From Alligator mississippiensis (taxonomy: Eukaryota > Chordata > Crocodylia > Alligatoridae), in assembly GCF_030867095.1 (NCBI RefSeq), contig NC_081830.1, positions 36,749,832 through 36,813,831 of the forward strand: 64,000 nt of DNA, in the 5' to 3' direction. The position numbers and the translations under genes are program-made. The notes beneath the pieces are model-generated. The model did not search any database, was not told where the DNA came from, and worked only from the letters and a program-made list of their open reading frames with translations. The first letter of the stretch is position 1. Each line of letters begins with the position of its first letter. Below are positions 44,365-57,172 of the stretch, in pieces.

Positions 44365-45089
44365 TCTGTGAGGGGGAACATCATGAGATTAGGCTTCTAG
44401 AGACGATCCAGCTCCATTTTCCTTTCCTTTGGCCTATTCTGGCAGAGGTCAGCAATAACGATGAAGATGGCTTGAAGGGTTCTCCATCAATCTATGCAGC
44501 AAGAATTGGTCCATGTCAATCAGGCAGGAGAGAAGTTGCTGATGTGTGGTAGCAGAGTGACTAAGGGCTCTCATGACAGCTTCAGAGGCATGACGTCAAT
44601 AATTAATTAACATCTACGCTGAAGTCTGCTCCCGGTTGACCCAGATATATATGGCTACTGGGTTATTTAGGGTGGGTAGTAACAGGCAGCCAAGTAGCTT
44701 GTCTCCCATTGACCGCAGAAACTGGTGTTTCTTAACCCATTCTACCCCAGTGGGTCATTAGGCTTGGCTGCTACTTTGACTTTGACTACAGAAATTGGTA
44801 TAGTTAAATGTTTCTGTTAAACATTAAATGTCCCAGATGCAGGAGAATGTCAGATCCAGACTGAAATGTAGGTCAGACTATCTTGGAGAATGGGATATGA
44901 GTGAGGGAAATGGGACATGAACAACTTTGTTGAAAGTTGACTTAGCCAGTGTTCATTTGTATGAGAGCCAAGACTGGAATGGCTGAAGAGCTGTAGGCCA
45001 AGATGGAGGTTTTTGTACAACACCTCCTCCCACCTAATGAACCCCTTACTTTGATTAATATATTTTTCTAACCCAATATTAGATCACTG

Positions 45090-47520
45090 GCCTGTACACA
45101 AAGATCTGGCTCCATAGTCTTCACTAAAAGAAGAGAAGTTCATTATCCCACAGAAAGGAAGGGAGGTGAGCAGCAGAAACTGGACTTCAGCAAAACAGAC
45201 TTCAGTAAACTCAGGGAACTGATGGTGAAGGTCTCATGGGAGGTAGGACTAAGGGAAAATCAAGTCCAGTAGAGCTTCTTGCACTTTAAAAAGACAATAT
45301 TAAGGGCACAAGAACCAAATATCTGGATGCAGGGGATAGGGATCTCAGAAAGAGACCAACTTGGCTTATCTAGTGAATTTGTCAATGATCTGAAACTTAA
45401 AAAGGAATCTCACAGAGAGTGAAAACTTGGTCAGGTTACTAAGGATGAGCGCAAGACTATGGCAAAAATTTGAGGAGAGAAAAATCAGGAAAGGTAAGGC
45501 ACGCATTGAGATACTGCTAGCAAGGAGCTTAAAAGGCAAGAAGAAAGCATTCTGTCCGTATGTCAGAAGGAAGAGGACAACCAAGGAAAACCTGGGCCCC
45601 TTCTGAATGGGGAAGGGAATATAATTATGGATGATGAAGAAAGGGCTGAAATTTTAATTTTTTTTTTCAGTCTTCACAAAAAAAACCCCTATCAAATAAC
45701 AGACACAACTTAGCTGCAAGGATGGGGAGGAGAAAATCAGCGTGGAGTAGGGAAAGAATAAGTTAGAGACTATTTAGATAAGTTGGATGTTTTTAAATTA
45801 GTAGGGTTGGATGAAAGTCCTTCTGGAATATCAAGAAATTGGCTTATTGCAGTTTATATTAATGGTGTTTTTATATTGGTGGGCTCTATTTTTAGTATAA
45901 TATTTGTAGTTTGGTTACTTTGTTCAAACTTATTTATATTATGGGTTTATGAGTGTTATGTCATTTTCGAGAGCATGGCATTTAGCCAGAATCTTTAATA
46001 AACTGAAATTGAATTGAATTGGCTTATTGCAGAGCCATTGGCTATTATCTATTTAACAACTCCAGGAAGTCAGGTGAGGTCCCAGAAGACTTAAGAAAAG
46101 TGCAGGTATAGTGCTCATCTTTGAGAAAGGGAAGGAGGTGTTCCCAGAGAATTACAGACTAGTCAGCCTCACCTTGAACCTGAAAAGATCGTGGAGCAGA
46201 TCATCAAGGAATCTATTTCCAAGCACCTACACAGAATACCAAGGCGTAAGGAACAATTAATTTGGATTCATCAAGAAAATGTCATGCCTGACCAATCTGA
46301 TTTCATTCTATAGCAGGGTAACAGGCTCTGTGGATGTGGGGAGAAAAAATTATGTGATATATCTCTACTTAGCAAGGCTTTTGATGCTAACTGATGACAT
46401 ACTAATTACTAAGCTAAGGTGGTATCATCACAGTCTTGATGAATCCACTGTTAGGTGAGCGCAGCTGGGTAAATCAATGTGCTCAAACAGCAGTCATCAA
46501 TGGCTGGATATTGAAGTGAGAGGAGGTATCAAATGAGGATTCCCTGAAGTCTGTTCTAGCTCTGATAGTGCTTCACATCTTCATTAGTGATTTGAAGGAT
46601 GAAATTGAGGGCACACTCAGTAATGTATAGATGATCCCAAGCTAGGTGTTGTAGCAGTCACTTTGGAAGATAGTATTAGGATTTAAAACTATCTTAATAC
46701 ATTTGAGAAGTAGCCTGAAATAAATCAGATAAAATTCAGTAATGACCAGTGCAAAGTACTGCACTTAGAATGGAACAATCAAATGCATAAATATGAATTA
46801 GGAAACAAACGATTAGACTACAACTCTACAGTAAAAGGGCCTGCAGGTTATAGTGGACCACAAACTTAATGTGAGTCTACAGTGTGCTACTGTTGCAAAA
46901 AAAAAAAAAAAAAGACAATAGCATTTTGGAACATATTAACAGAAGTTTGTACACAAGTCATGGGAAGCAATTCTTCTACTCTGTTCAGCATTGGTGAGGT
47001 CTCTCCTGGAGTACTGTACTGCATCCAGTTTGGGGCACTGCACTTCCAGAAAAATGTGGACAAATTGGAAAGAGTCATGAGGAGAGCAACAAAGGTTGCC
47101 AGAGGTCTAGAAAGCATGACTCATAAGGGAAAGTTGGGAGAACTAGGGTTTTTTAGTCCAGGGAAGAGAGGACTAAAGGGGGATTTGATAACAGTTCTGA
47201 AATCCAAAAAAGGGTTGATATAAAGACACAACAATCAACTATTCTTTGTACAGGGTACAGGACAAGAAATAACAGTCTTAAATTACAAGGGAAATGTAGT
47301 ATCAGTATTAGGAAGAACTTTCCATCTCTGAGGCTGGTTAAGCACTGGACCAGAGTACCTAGAGAGATTGCAAAGTCTCTATCATTGTAAGCTTTAAGGG
47401 CAAGTTAGCAGACACTTGGCTGGGATGATTTAGACAGGGACAATCCTCCTTTGTGCACAGGGTTGGACTAAATCACCTTAGAGGCCCTTTCCAGCCCTGT
47501 TTTTCTAAGAGTCTGTGATA
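45090..47520 (+). mobile_element. Degraded CR1 LINE, long copy
   Basis: Broken frames in order show endonuclease C-terminal and linker remnants (45190-45620), RT remnants (46050-46660, including GTATAGATGATCCCAAG at the FADD box) and the CR1 C-terminus (46944-47220, LERVMRRATKVARGLESMTH). The 3' end is at 47440-47520. Many frameshifts and stops are present. A poly(A) run at 46897-46914 and a foreign 165-base insertion at 45853 interrupt it. Confidence 0.85.
45853..46017 (+). mobile_element. Short unclassified non-LTR insertion with 15-bp TSD
   Basis: The segment is strikingly AT-rich, ends CTTTAATAAACTGAAATTGA, then ATTGA, and is flanked by exact copies of ATTGGCTTATTGCAG (45838-45852 and 46018-46032). 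A long duplication plus a simple TGAAT-type tail indicates target-primed reverse transcription. It is too short to carry a protein. Confidence 0.8.
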
Positions 47521-48525
47521 CAAAGTGAATCTAATTTCTCCTGCTTCAAATCTGAGGAGGAGTCAGAGGACTCTGGAGGTTGATTTGATTCTACTGTTTT
47601 CCTGAGAGAACAAAAGTGCACTCAACATCTGGAAAGACTTGTTGCCTAAGCTGCAACTTGCTTAAAAATATTTTTTTAAAGCAGCATGACTTTCTGATTA
47701 TATTTATTGATGTGAGAGAGAATTGGCTAAGATCTTTGGCTTGAGGACCAGCACCAACATGGATCTTTGCATAGGGTTCATCCCCCATGTGACTATCATA
47801 GCCATTTTCCTTTAGTCAGGTTAGACATAAATTAGATCACCCACCATCATTGCACTCTTCTACCTGCAAGATGGAGATCAGACACCAGAGTGTTTGCAGT
47901 CACAAGTTTCTCCATTATTTATTCCCTCAAGGGGTGCAGATAGAGAAGACATTTATTATAGAGTAATTTGCCCTGAATTACACTCCTCAGTAAAGGTACT
48001 CTGTAGTACTGAGTGGCCACTAGGTAACAGTTTCTAAGTAGCTGTGGGCTGCACCAAGGCAAGCCACGGGCCTCCTGGGTTGCATGCCACTGCATGCATG
48101 GGCACCACAGTCTCACCCAGTCTGTGAGGTTCCCTGCTACATGGCACCATACAAGCGCCCCTGGCTCTTGGGACTGTGGTATGCCAAACTGTGAGAGCAC
48201 AGGGAGGAAGTGGAACCTGGAGGAGGGAGCAGGAGCTAAGAGAAGCATCGCCTGCTGCTGCAGCCTAAGCAATGGGAGAAGGGGTGGCTGGGTGGGCACC
48301 CTCAGGGGCCACACATTAACCCTTTGCAAGCTAACAGCCAGACGGCCCTGCATTAAGCAACAGGTCAAACTGAAAGTGACAACAATAATAAACACATCCC
48401 AGTTCACTTTCTGGAAATCTAAATGTGGAAGGTAGTTTGGGTGAAACAACAGAAGCAACAGAGTGCATAGTTCTCAGGAGAGGAAGGTTTGAGAGCAGCA
48501 AAATAAAGACAGTGGGTGTTTCATT
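47521..48525. other. Spacer without recognised genes
   Basis: A GC-richer block at 47995-48320 with a long minus-strand open frame may be an unclassified repeat. No domain is recognised. Confidence 0.3.
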
Positions 48526-48529
48526 TCAT

Positions 48530-50228
48530 ACGAAAAAGCTGACCTCTTTAATGAATTCTTTGCCTCCATATTCCTGAACAGGGACCAGGACATCTCCCCC
48601 ACTAGAATTGCGGATGGACCCAGGGGAAGCACCGCCATGCCTGGGGTCAGGGATGACCTAGTTAGGGAACTTTTGGAGGGGCTGGACATGTTTATATCAG
48701 TAGGTCCAGATGCTCTTCACCCGAGGGTGCTGAGGGAATTGGCGGGGGTCATAGTGGGACTCTTGGCACAGCTCTATGAGCCCTTGTGGAGCACTGGCCA
48801 GGTACCAGAGGACTGGAAAAGGGCCAGTGTGGTCACTGTTTACAAGAAGGGGAGAAAAGAGGACCCCGGCAATTATAGGCCAGTCAGTCTTACCTCAGTC
48901 CTTGGGAAGACCTTTGAGAAAATTATCAAGGAGCATATCTGCAAGGGCCCAGCAGGGGAGGTAATGCTCAGGGGCAATGAACATGGGTTAATTGAGGGCA
49001 GATCCTGCCTGACTAACTTGGTTTCTTTTTATGATCAGGTCACAAAATCCCTGGATGAGGGTGTTGGGATGGATGTTATTTTCCTGCACTTTAAGAAGGC
49101 CTTTGACATGGTTTCCCACCACATTCTCTTAAAAAAAAACTTGGGGACTGCAGCATTGATGCCTACACAGTCAGATGGGTGGCAAATTGGCTGGATGGCT
49201 GCACTCAGAGAGTGGCGGTGGATGGGTCATTTTCGACTTGGAAGGATGTGGGCAGTAGGGTCCCCCAGGGCTTGGTCCTGGGGCCTGTACTGGTCAACAT
49301 CTTTATCAGCAATCTGGATGTGAGTGTGGAAAGCACGCTGTCCAAATTTGCTGACGACACCAAGATGTGCGGTGAGGAGGGCACGCTGGAGGGGAGGGAC
49401 AGAATCCAACTTGATCCAGACAGGTTACAGAGGTGGGCAGATGAGAATAGGATGGAATTCAACACAGACAAGTGCAAGGTGCTGCATCTAGGGAGAAGGA
49501 ACCAGCAACACACCTATAGGCTGGGAACACCCTTCTCAACAACACAGGGCAGAAAGGGATCTTGGAGTCATTGTTGACTCCAGGATGGACGAGCCACCAA
49601 TGCGAGGAAGTGGTCAGTAAGGCTAACCGCACCTTGTCGTGCATCTACAGATGCATCACAAGCAGGTCCAGGGAGGTGATCCTTCCCCTCTATGCAGCGT
49701 TGGTCAGGCCACAGTTGGAGTACTGAGTCCAGTTGTGGGCACTGCACTTCAAGAGGGATGTGGCTAGCATTGAGAGGGTCCAGAGGAGGGCCACTTGCAT
49801 GGTCAAGGGGCAGCGGGGCAGGCCCTACGAAGAGAGGCTGAAGGGCCTGAACCTATTCAGCCTCCACAAGAGAAGGCTGAGAGGGGATCTGGTGGCCATT
49901 TACAAACTCAACAGCGAGGACCAGCAGGAACTGGGGGAGGCTCTGTTGCCCCACGTACCACCTGGGGTTACTAGGAATAACGGCCACAAATTGTTAGAGA
50001 GAAGGTTCAGGCTGGACATCAGGAGACATTACTTTACAGTTAGGGCTGCCAGGCTCTGGAATGGGCTCCCAAGGGAGGTGGTACTCTCTTCTACCTTGGG
50101 GGTCTTCAAGAGGAGGCTGGACAGATATTTGGCTGGAGTGATATGACCCCGGCACCCGTCCCTGCCTGGGGCAGGGGGTTGGACCTGTTTAGGTTCCTTC
50201 CGACCCTAAGTACTGTGATACTATGATA
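48530..50228 (+). mobile_element. CR1 LINE, RT and C-terminus
   Basis: It starts in the linker (ADLFNEFFASIFL), truncated at the 5' end. RT motifs include VPEDWKRASVVTVYKKGRKE, DPGNYRPVSLTSVLGKTFEK, RVPQGLVLGPVLVNIF and FADDTK. A frameshift lies in the A-run at 49131-49139, and another precedes the C-terminal frame (49733-50146, PYEERLKGLNLFSLHKRRLR). The 3' end is TAAGTACTGTGATACTATGA at 50206-50225. It is moderately preserved. Confidence 0.93.
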
Positions 50229-51235
50229 AATAAGCTGAATTCAACACATGCAGGAAATGAGCAGGCAAAGTGCCTTGGTGATCACTCAATGAGACAATAT
50301 GAAAGATGCAACCATGAATTATCCTGGGGTGAAGGAAAGCAAGGAAGACCATTCTAGCTGCATTAGTAATTCTTCAATGACCTGAACATCAATAAGGATT
50401 CAGACAACACTAAAGATTCACCTCTAAGTTTGTGCATGATGGAATAGCTTGAGCATATAGGGATAGAACCAGAAAGGCTAAGGAATTTCAATTGGCAAGG
50501 AGCCTAGAATGAAAGAAGAAAAGGTTCTATAAATACATGAGAAAAACAATGGAGGCAAGGTACTGATCCATTACTTAGTGGAGAAGGAGAGCAGATGACA
50601 GGTGCTGCAAAGAAAGCTGAAGTACTCAATGTCTTTTTGCTTAAGGCTTTGCACAAATAGGTTAATTGTAACCAGATAATGAACACAATTAATTTAAACA
50701 AAAAAAATGGAAACACAGGCCACAGCCCACAAGATCAGTTAAAGGATATTTAGATAAATGAGATGTATTAAAGTCAAGCAGTACCTGATGAAAGGCCCTC
50801 TAGAGTACTTAAAGAACTAGCCAAATTGTATGCCCTGAACAATTAGTGATATCTTTGAGAACTCATAGAGGACACAGGCAGTCCCAGAGGACTGGAACAG
50901 GGAAAATGCACTTATCTTTAAGTAAGAAGAATGAAGGACCTGGGGCATTTATACATCAGTCTACTTGGATTCAGTACCTAGAAATATACTGAAACAAATC
51001 ATTGAACAATCAATTTCTCAGCACCTAGAGAATATGAAGTGGATAAGAAGCAGCCAACAGGCTTTTGTCAAGAACAGACTGTGTCATCTCAACAAAATTC
51101 CTTTCTGTGACATGCTAATTAGACTGGTAGATAAGGGAGAAGCAGTAGATGGGATACACCTTGACCTCAGGAAGGGTTCTGATTACAGGTGCACACATCA
51201 TTCTCAGAGGCAAATTAGAAACATATATAGTCTAG

Positions 51236-51721
51236 CTTGGGTGTCAAACTGTTTTGCCCCCTCCCTCCCCAACTCCAGCCAGATCCAGACCACATGCTCC
51301 TCACAGGCCAGATCTGGACCTACTTCCAGTGGTGGGGTGAGCAGTGGTAGGAAGCTACAGGGGTTAACACAGCCCTGAAAAGCACCCCGAATAGGACTTC
51401 AGACCCTCAGACTTCAGTGGCAGACCCCAGCCCTGTCACCTCTAAATTCCCAGGCCCTCCAGGAACCCTGAGTGCCAGATGACACGACTCTACAGCAGGG
51501 GTGGGCAAAATGGCAGATCCAGCCAGCTTCCAGACTCCATTTCCCAGCAGCCCCTGCCCATGTTTCTGTGGCTGGTTTCCATGGAGACCCCAGCAGCAGC
51601 AGGGTCAGGACAGCATGGGAAATAGAGTCTACCGTGGGCCCAATCCAGTCTGCAGGCTGGACTTTGCCTGCCCCTGCTCTTCAGACTGCACCTAGCGTGC
51701 AGGGCATATGTTTGACACCCC
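51236..51721. mobile_element. Non-autonomous hAT element with perfect 8-bp TSD
   Basis: It begins CTTGGGTGTCAAACTG and ends ATGTTTGACACCCC, inverted termini of the GGGGTGTCAAAC type. TAGTCTAG flanks both sides (51228-51235 and 51722-51729). It sits inside an older CR1. Confidence 0.85.
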
Positions 51722-51850
51722 TAGTCTAGATTAAATCACCCGAAGTAGAGTGCAGAACCGTAGTCAAAATTAGTTACCAGGTAGGGTTCTGCAAGGTTGA
51801 GTCCTGGGTCCAATACTCTCAATAACAACTTTAGAGGGTGAAATTGTAGC

Positions 51851-52896
51851 AGAAAGCCCCCTTTTCCTCTTGCCTGCATTTGCTCTCCCCTCTTTGGATA
51901 TGTTTCTCTTTTTCTACCTTTTCTTCCTTCCTCTCTCTTTCACTTTAAGATAAGGAATTGTGTTTTAAAATTTGTATGTGTGCATTTTGTATCTCCCCTT
52001 GTAGTTTGGTATTTTTATCTATTTGTGTGCCATGGCATTTGTAGCTTATATTTTATACTCCTCACCTTTCAACTTTCAACTAAATGTGTTTAGTTTCTTA
52101 AGTAAGTTATACATTGTAACAATGTTAACAAGGGCAGGAATCAAACTGCCCTTCCCTGTATCAGGCTGTCCCCTGAAAGAGCGAATGAATCAGTGATTGA
52201 ATGTGTAATGTGATTGAATGTGTAACATAGTAGCAGACAGCAATTATCACCTGGAAGCCGCAGATCAACCAAGGGAAGAACTCAATAGAAGACAATGTAA
52301 CAACCGGGAAATCTCTAAACCTCAGGGATCAAGGGCTAGAAGCCCTGGCCTGAGTTAATCAACGCCGGGGACCAACTTTTGGGCTGAATATCTTCAGATT
52401 GACCACTCCTAGAGCCCTATTCCAAATTCATCAACGGACTCCCAAACCTGCACGTACATGCGTATGACCCCTGGGGCTGACAGATGCCGTCCAGTAGCCA
52501 CCGAGGGGGGGGAAGTCCCACGAGGGTCAATGACCCCTGGATTGGGCGAACCTGAAAACTGGGGAGTCACCAAAGTCTGCCAAGGACAGAGAAAAGGCAG
52601 TGAAAAGTGACCCTCAGGGGCACCCTCTTGATCTCCAACTCGACCAGACCTGTCCAGCCAGAAGGACCAGCCGGTGACCCCCTTCTGGAAGATAACACCA
52701 CACTGAAAGAAGCCTCAATGACAGACTCCAGTGCTTGTAGGATAGGTATACCTGACTCTGTAGCCTGCTACTGTGTGTGTGTATGTGTGTGTATGTGTGT
52801 GTGTGGGGGGACCAGCCCCAAGGTTTATGATTTAACTCATTACAGTGTTTCAATCCGCCTAATAAACTAGAATTTTAAGGATCCCAAGATGGACAT
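51851..52896. mobile_element. Unclassified 1.05-kb insertion (LTR-like fossil possible)
   Basis: It interrupts the same CR1 and is flanked by TTGTAGC on both sides (51844-51850 and 52897-52903). The first 400 bases are pyrimidine- and AT-rich and the rest GC-richer. There is a TG microsatellite at 52770-52805 and an AATAAA at 52861. No protein is recognised. It could be a solitary LTR of an old retrovirus-like element, but the ends are not typical, so the class is left open. Confidence 0.5.
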
Positions 52897-53699
52897 TTGT
52901 AGCCAAAAAATAGACAGCATGTTTATAAACCTGGCAGAAGACTCTGAGTTCAGAGGGCTTGCAAGCACTTTTGAGGACAGGATCAGAATTCTAGATGACT
53001 GTGAGAAATTGGACAAGTGTTCTGAAAACCACAAAGTGACATTCAGTGGAGACAAAGGCAAAGCTCTGCCTAAAGGAAGGGGATATCAAATGCACCAAGT
53101 ACCTGGTGGGGACAACTGGTTACCCAGCAGTAAGAATCAGGGGTTATATGTGACCACAAACTAAATCTGGATCAACAGTGTCATAATGTTGCAAAAACTA
53201 TTCTGGGATGTCTTATCCAGCATATCACATATAAAACATGCAAGGTAATTATTCTGCTCTACTTGTCATTGGTGAGGCCTTAACTGAAGGATTGTGTCCA
53301 GTTTTAAACATATCACTTTAGGGAAGATGGAGATAAAAAGGAGAAGTGGAAGAGGGGAATAAGGGGCTTGGAAAGCAGAATCTACAAGGAAACTGGGTTG
53401 GCTTAATCTAGAAATGAGAAGATGGACAGGGAACAAGGTAACAGTCCTCAAATATGCAAAAGAGTGTTAGAAAGCAGACAAAGATCAATTGTTTCTGGTG
53501 GCCACTTAGGGGTAGGACAAAAGAAGTTAGTTTAATTTGCAGCAAAGATGATGGCAGTTGGGTAATTTTAAAAAGCTTTCTAACTATAAGGATAGTTCAG
53601 CGCTGGGACAGGCCACTCAGGGAGGCTGAGAAATCCCCATCATTGCTGGGTTTTAGAAACAGCTTACACAAATCAATACTATGATGCACAGCATCTACA

Positions 53700-56025
53700 T
53701 TTTAAAATCACTAGCTTGATTTCCATAGTCTTAGACTCCAGAGGGCAGTATTTTATTATTTAAAATAAGGGATTGGAGGTGGGACTTCCTGCGTGTATAG
53801 GGACCCGGTAGCATGTTCTCATGACTAACAAACCAGAGAAGCAAGAAGAAATTCAGATCCCTTCTCTGTTGCAGTCTGCAGGGTGCGAGGGTTAAAAAAA
53901 CATCAACAATCAACTGCATTCTGGTCTCTTGCCTGATTCTGCAACACAGCACTTGTAGATACCTAGTGCACCATTACCTGGTCACAAAGAATGAATGTGC
54001 CAAACCATTTACTCCTTTTTATTAGTGTCAAACTGTGCTACCAAGTCCAGGCATCCCTCCAACACTTCCACAAGAATGCAACAGAAATTCTAAAATCCAG
54101 ATCTTTCCAAGTACTGAGCTTTGTGTTTGCCTTGCTCTTCACCTATTAGCTGCACCCTTCAGAAAATAAGAACAAGGAAAGGAAATGAAACTGGAGTTCC
54201 TGCCTGCACCAGCATATTAAAATTCTATTAGAAGTGGTTTCATTCAACACAGTCAAATCCACATTGTAGAATATGTTATATTTGGTAACACCTTTTATGT
54301 AATATTATCATATTTAATAGGGCCTCTGTCAGAAATCATTTGTTTGTAGCGCACAGAAAGGATTTTCAAGCCTTGCAGCTTTGCTGAGTTTGACCTCCTA
54401 GTATTTATCACTTTGAGATAGTCTTCTTTTCCATTAACACTGAGTGACACATCTGGCTGTGCTAACAAGGTACAGTGTTTTCTATTTAGGTGCATAACAG
54501 AGAAGTACATAATTTGCTGAACTGCACAATACAAACCTGGGCCCATTTGTTACACTCGTTGCTTAATGGTAACAAACAACAGTTTTCTGCATATCCATTA
54601 AGTGCACAAACCTCTAAAATGGGTCACATTTTTCAACCTCCCTATCTCCTTTATCTAATTGCACTCTTTAACTGCATAAGTTGTGAAACTGACTAGGGGT
54701 TGTCAATTTCAAGATTTTGAAAGCAGGCCTGAAAAGACAATTTCCAGGCTGCTATTAGAGACATAATGCTCTGAGAAACCAGGTAAGGACCCTTAATGAA
54801 GTGTAAAAGGTTCAGAGCTGGCTGTTCCTGTACAGAGCTGGCTGTTCCTGTAGCTGACCAGAAGCATTTTTGCATTGAGACTGGGTAAGTACATGCTCTG
54901 AGTAAGGACACAGCCTTTTCTCAGGGTGCAGACAGAAGAGACAATTTTCCCCCAATCTGGCCACAGAAAACAGTCTATAGCTGTGAACAAACACAAGTGT
55001 ACAGCTGCAAACAGCTTAAAAATGGCCAATCAGGTGAAAATCTGACCCTTCATTGAATGAGGTATCAGATGGAGACGTTTCAAATCAGCATCTTCCGTAA
55101 TGTTCGTACATCTGCAAGCTTCCAGCCTGTTGCGGTTTTCAGAATGGGAGGGGGGAAAGGGAGCAGAGAGAGTTCAATCTGGGCTTTTTTAGCTCCCCCC
55201 AGAGGGTGCAGCAGGTGTAATGACCCCCCCGCCCCAGAGGTGGGGAGGCTCCAATTCACCCACCCCACCCTTCAGCACTGGCTCAGGAGCCCCAAGAATG
55301 AGCTTCCTCCACTGCCTTCCCTCCAATTCTGAAAAGGGAGCACTGGCAGAAAGCTGTGGCCATTGCTATGGGAATCTGGCTGCAGGTTCCCAGCCCACAG
55401 CTAGATTCCCCTCCCCCCAGAACCAAGGGTGAACTTCTGTTTGGTTTGGGGTAATGTAACTCAGAAAGCTTTGCAGAAAACTGAGTTACAGCTGAGAGCT
55501 GCACTTCTGGCTGCACCCTCAGTTCTGGGACTACACACTTAAACAGAGTAGCTGTATCAGGGTCAGTGTTCACTTTGTTCCTGAGGTTGCACAGCCCCAT
55601 TCCCAATTATATGCAATCATATTTTCCTAGCTAGTGTTTAATAAAGAGCTTGGCAGTAACTCACAAGGAAGACATGTACTTACAACACTTTCCAAGAGTA
55701 GATAGGAATCATCTGTCCTGTATGTACCTCTGTATTGTCTTTCAAAAGGCTGATAGACTATCTCAACACATAGGCCAAAAGGCAGCCCTGATGTCTTTCA
55801 GTGCAGAGAGGACAGCATATGAGATATACAGTATCATCATATTCACTGAGGCTGAAATTCACACAAGGTCAGCATCTCACTGAAGTCTTATGCTGACAAT
55901 TTAAACAGGATATTAATGGGTTTTCACTACATAAATAGGACACACCTTAACATTTTGCAGGGGTGATGATCACAGGAGTTCTGTGCCAAAATACAGGTAC
56001 CAAAGCCCAATAAAGTAAAAAAAAA
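53700..56025. other. Intergenic stretch without recognised genes
   Basis: A 20-base unit (CAGAGCTGGCTGTTCCTGTA) is duplicated in tandem at 54814-54853. An 83-codon minus-strand frame at 54546-54295 has protein-like composition but no recognised family. Confidence 0.3.
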
Positions 56026-56029
56026 GACT

Positions 56030-56250
56030 CCTAGGATAGAACCTATTGCAGCTGGTAGGCACCTAAGTAGGATTCTATTCCATCTTGCTCCATCATTGAA
56101 AGATGGTTAATATAAAAGATGGGTGGATCCTCCTCGCTGCTTGGGACATGTTACAAAAGTAGATACAATGAAGTTTCCTCAAGAACTCAAGCAGTATGGA
56201 ATAGGATCACACTTAGGCATCCAAGAGGCGGATAGGATCTGGTCCCTACT
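56030..56250. repeat. Imperfect inverted repeat (MITE-like)
   Basis: GTAGGCACCTAAGTAGGATT, then CTATTCCAT on the left pairs with ATGGAATAGGATCACACTTA, then GGCATCC on the right. The outer parts (GGATAGAACC against GGATAGGATC) also pair loosely. No duplication was identified. Confidence 0.5.
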
Positions 56251-57044
56251 AACTACATAGAATCAGTCCCTAGAGTTCTATTCTGTATTGTCCAGCCAGT
56301 CCTCCACATTCCCCTCCAAATCTGTGACTATATTTAAATGTTTATTCTTCCTTCTGTGTGAATTAAGTAACAAACACATCTCATTTTCCAAAACTTCCTC
56401 TCTAAAGATCTTAGAGACATTGAATTTGCACCCATGATTGAGGAGAAAAACTACCCTGCTTTGTCTCTGCATTCAAACCAGTGCTCTAATTTTTAGAACA
56501 GCTTTGCAGCTTTCATTTTTAAATATACAAGGATGCTGAAATTCTGTGAGGCATCTGAAACAACTAATCAACCCCTATGAATGTAACTTCTCAACCTTGA
56601 TAATGGTCCCTTGAAGAAACAGAAACATGACCACATTAAAAGCTGCAATCCTGTGGTATACACAAAGTTCAGTGCTAGAGAGGGAGAGAGAGAGAAAACC
56701 ACTGAAAAACAGCACAAGAACCTTCGAGGTACAAGTCAGTCAAGACACAGGCCACTGAGGTTAGCCAGATGCGAAAGGCCTTGCTGGTTATAGCTTATAT
56801 CCATGAGGCCCAGCATTGCACCACTATTCAGAAAAGTGCCTTACCTAAAGCCAAAGCTTCCTGAGGTGAGACAGGAGCCAGAATGCAGAGGCATGTTTAG
56901 GTTGTATGACCTTGAGATATAGGCCCCATAGACTCATGCACACACAAACATAAAGAGCCTGTCCATATACGAGGCCTGCTGCAGGAGTTGTTCACATTAA
57001 AGGGATTTGCATCCACCAACCAGACTGTATCTGTCACTTTAATG

Positions 57045-57172
57045 CAGGGTGGGCAACCTTTTTGTGGTGATGGGCTAGAATGACCTGGCCCAATTCCAGG
57101 GTATTTCTCCCTGCCTGCCACCACCAAACCCTAGATCCAGTGGCTCAGTGAGCTGTAGGTTGTCATCCCCTG
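57045..57172. mobile_element. Short hAT-type MITE
   Basis: CAGGGTGGGCAACC and GGTTGTCATCCCCTG are inverted ends. The flanks CTTTAATG and CTTTTACA match only partly, so the 8-base duplication has decayed. Confidence 0.6.

Larger units (their letters stand above)
50380..53690 (+). mobile_element. Old CR1 LINE interrupted by two insertions
   Basis: CR1 pieces lie at about 50380-51235 (linker and RT, with ISQHLENMKWIRSSQQAFVK), 51730-51850 (SPGSNTLNNN-type block before the catalytic box) and 52897-53690 (RT remainder FINLAEDSEFRGLASTFED and thumb). They are separated by a hAT MITE (51236-51721) and an unclassified 1.05-kb insertion (51851-52896). Sequence decay is heavy. Confidence 0.75.

Noticed and set aside
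45783-45998. 71-codon hydrophobic plus-strand frame
   Set aside because: It is a chance fusion of CR1 sequence and the AT-rich 165-base insertion.
47919-48458. 179-codon minus-strand open frame
   Set aside because: No recognisable domain, lies in a GC-richer repeat-like block next to a CR1, and its composition is not protein-like throughout.
54295-54546. 83-codon minus-strand frame with balanced composition
   Set aside because: I found no matching family and no convincing splice sites. Kept only as a note.
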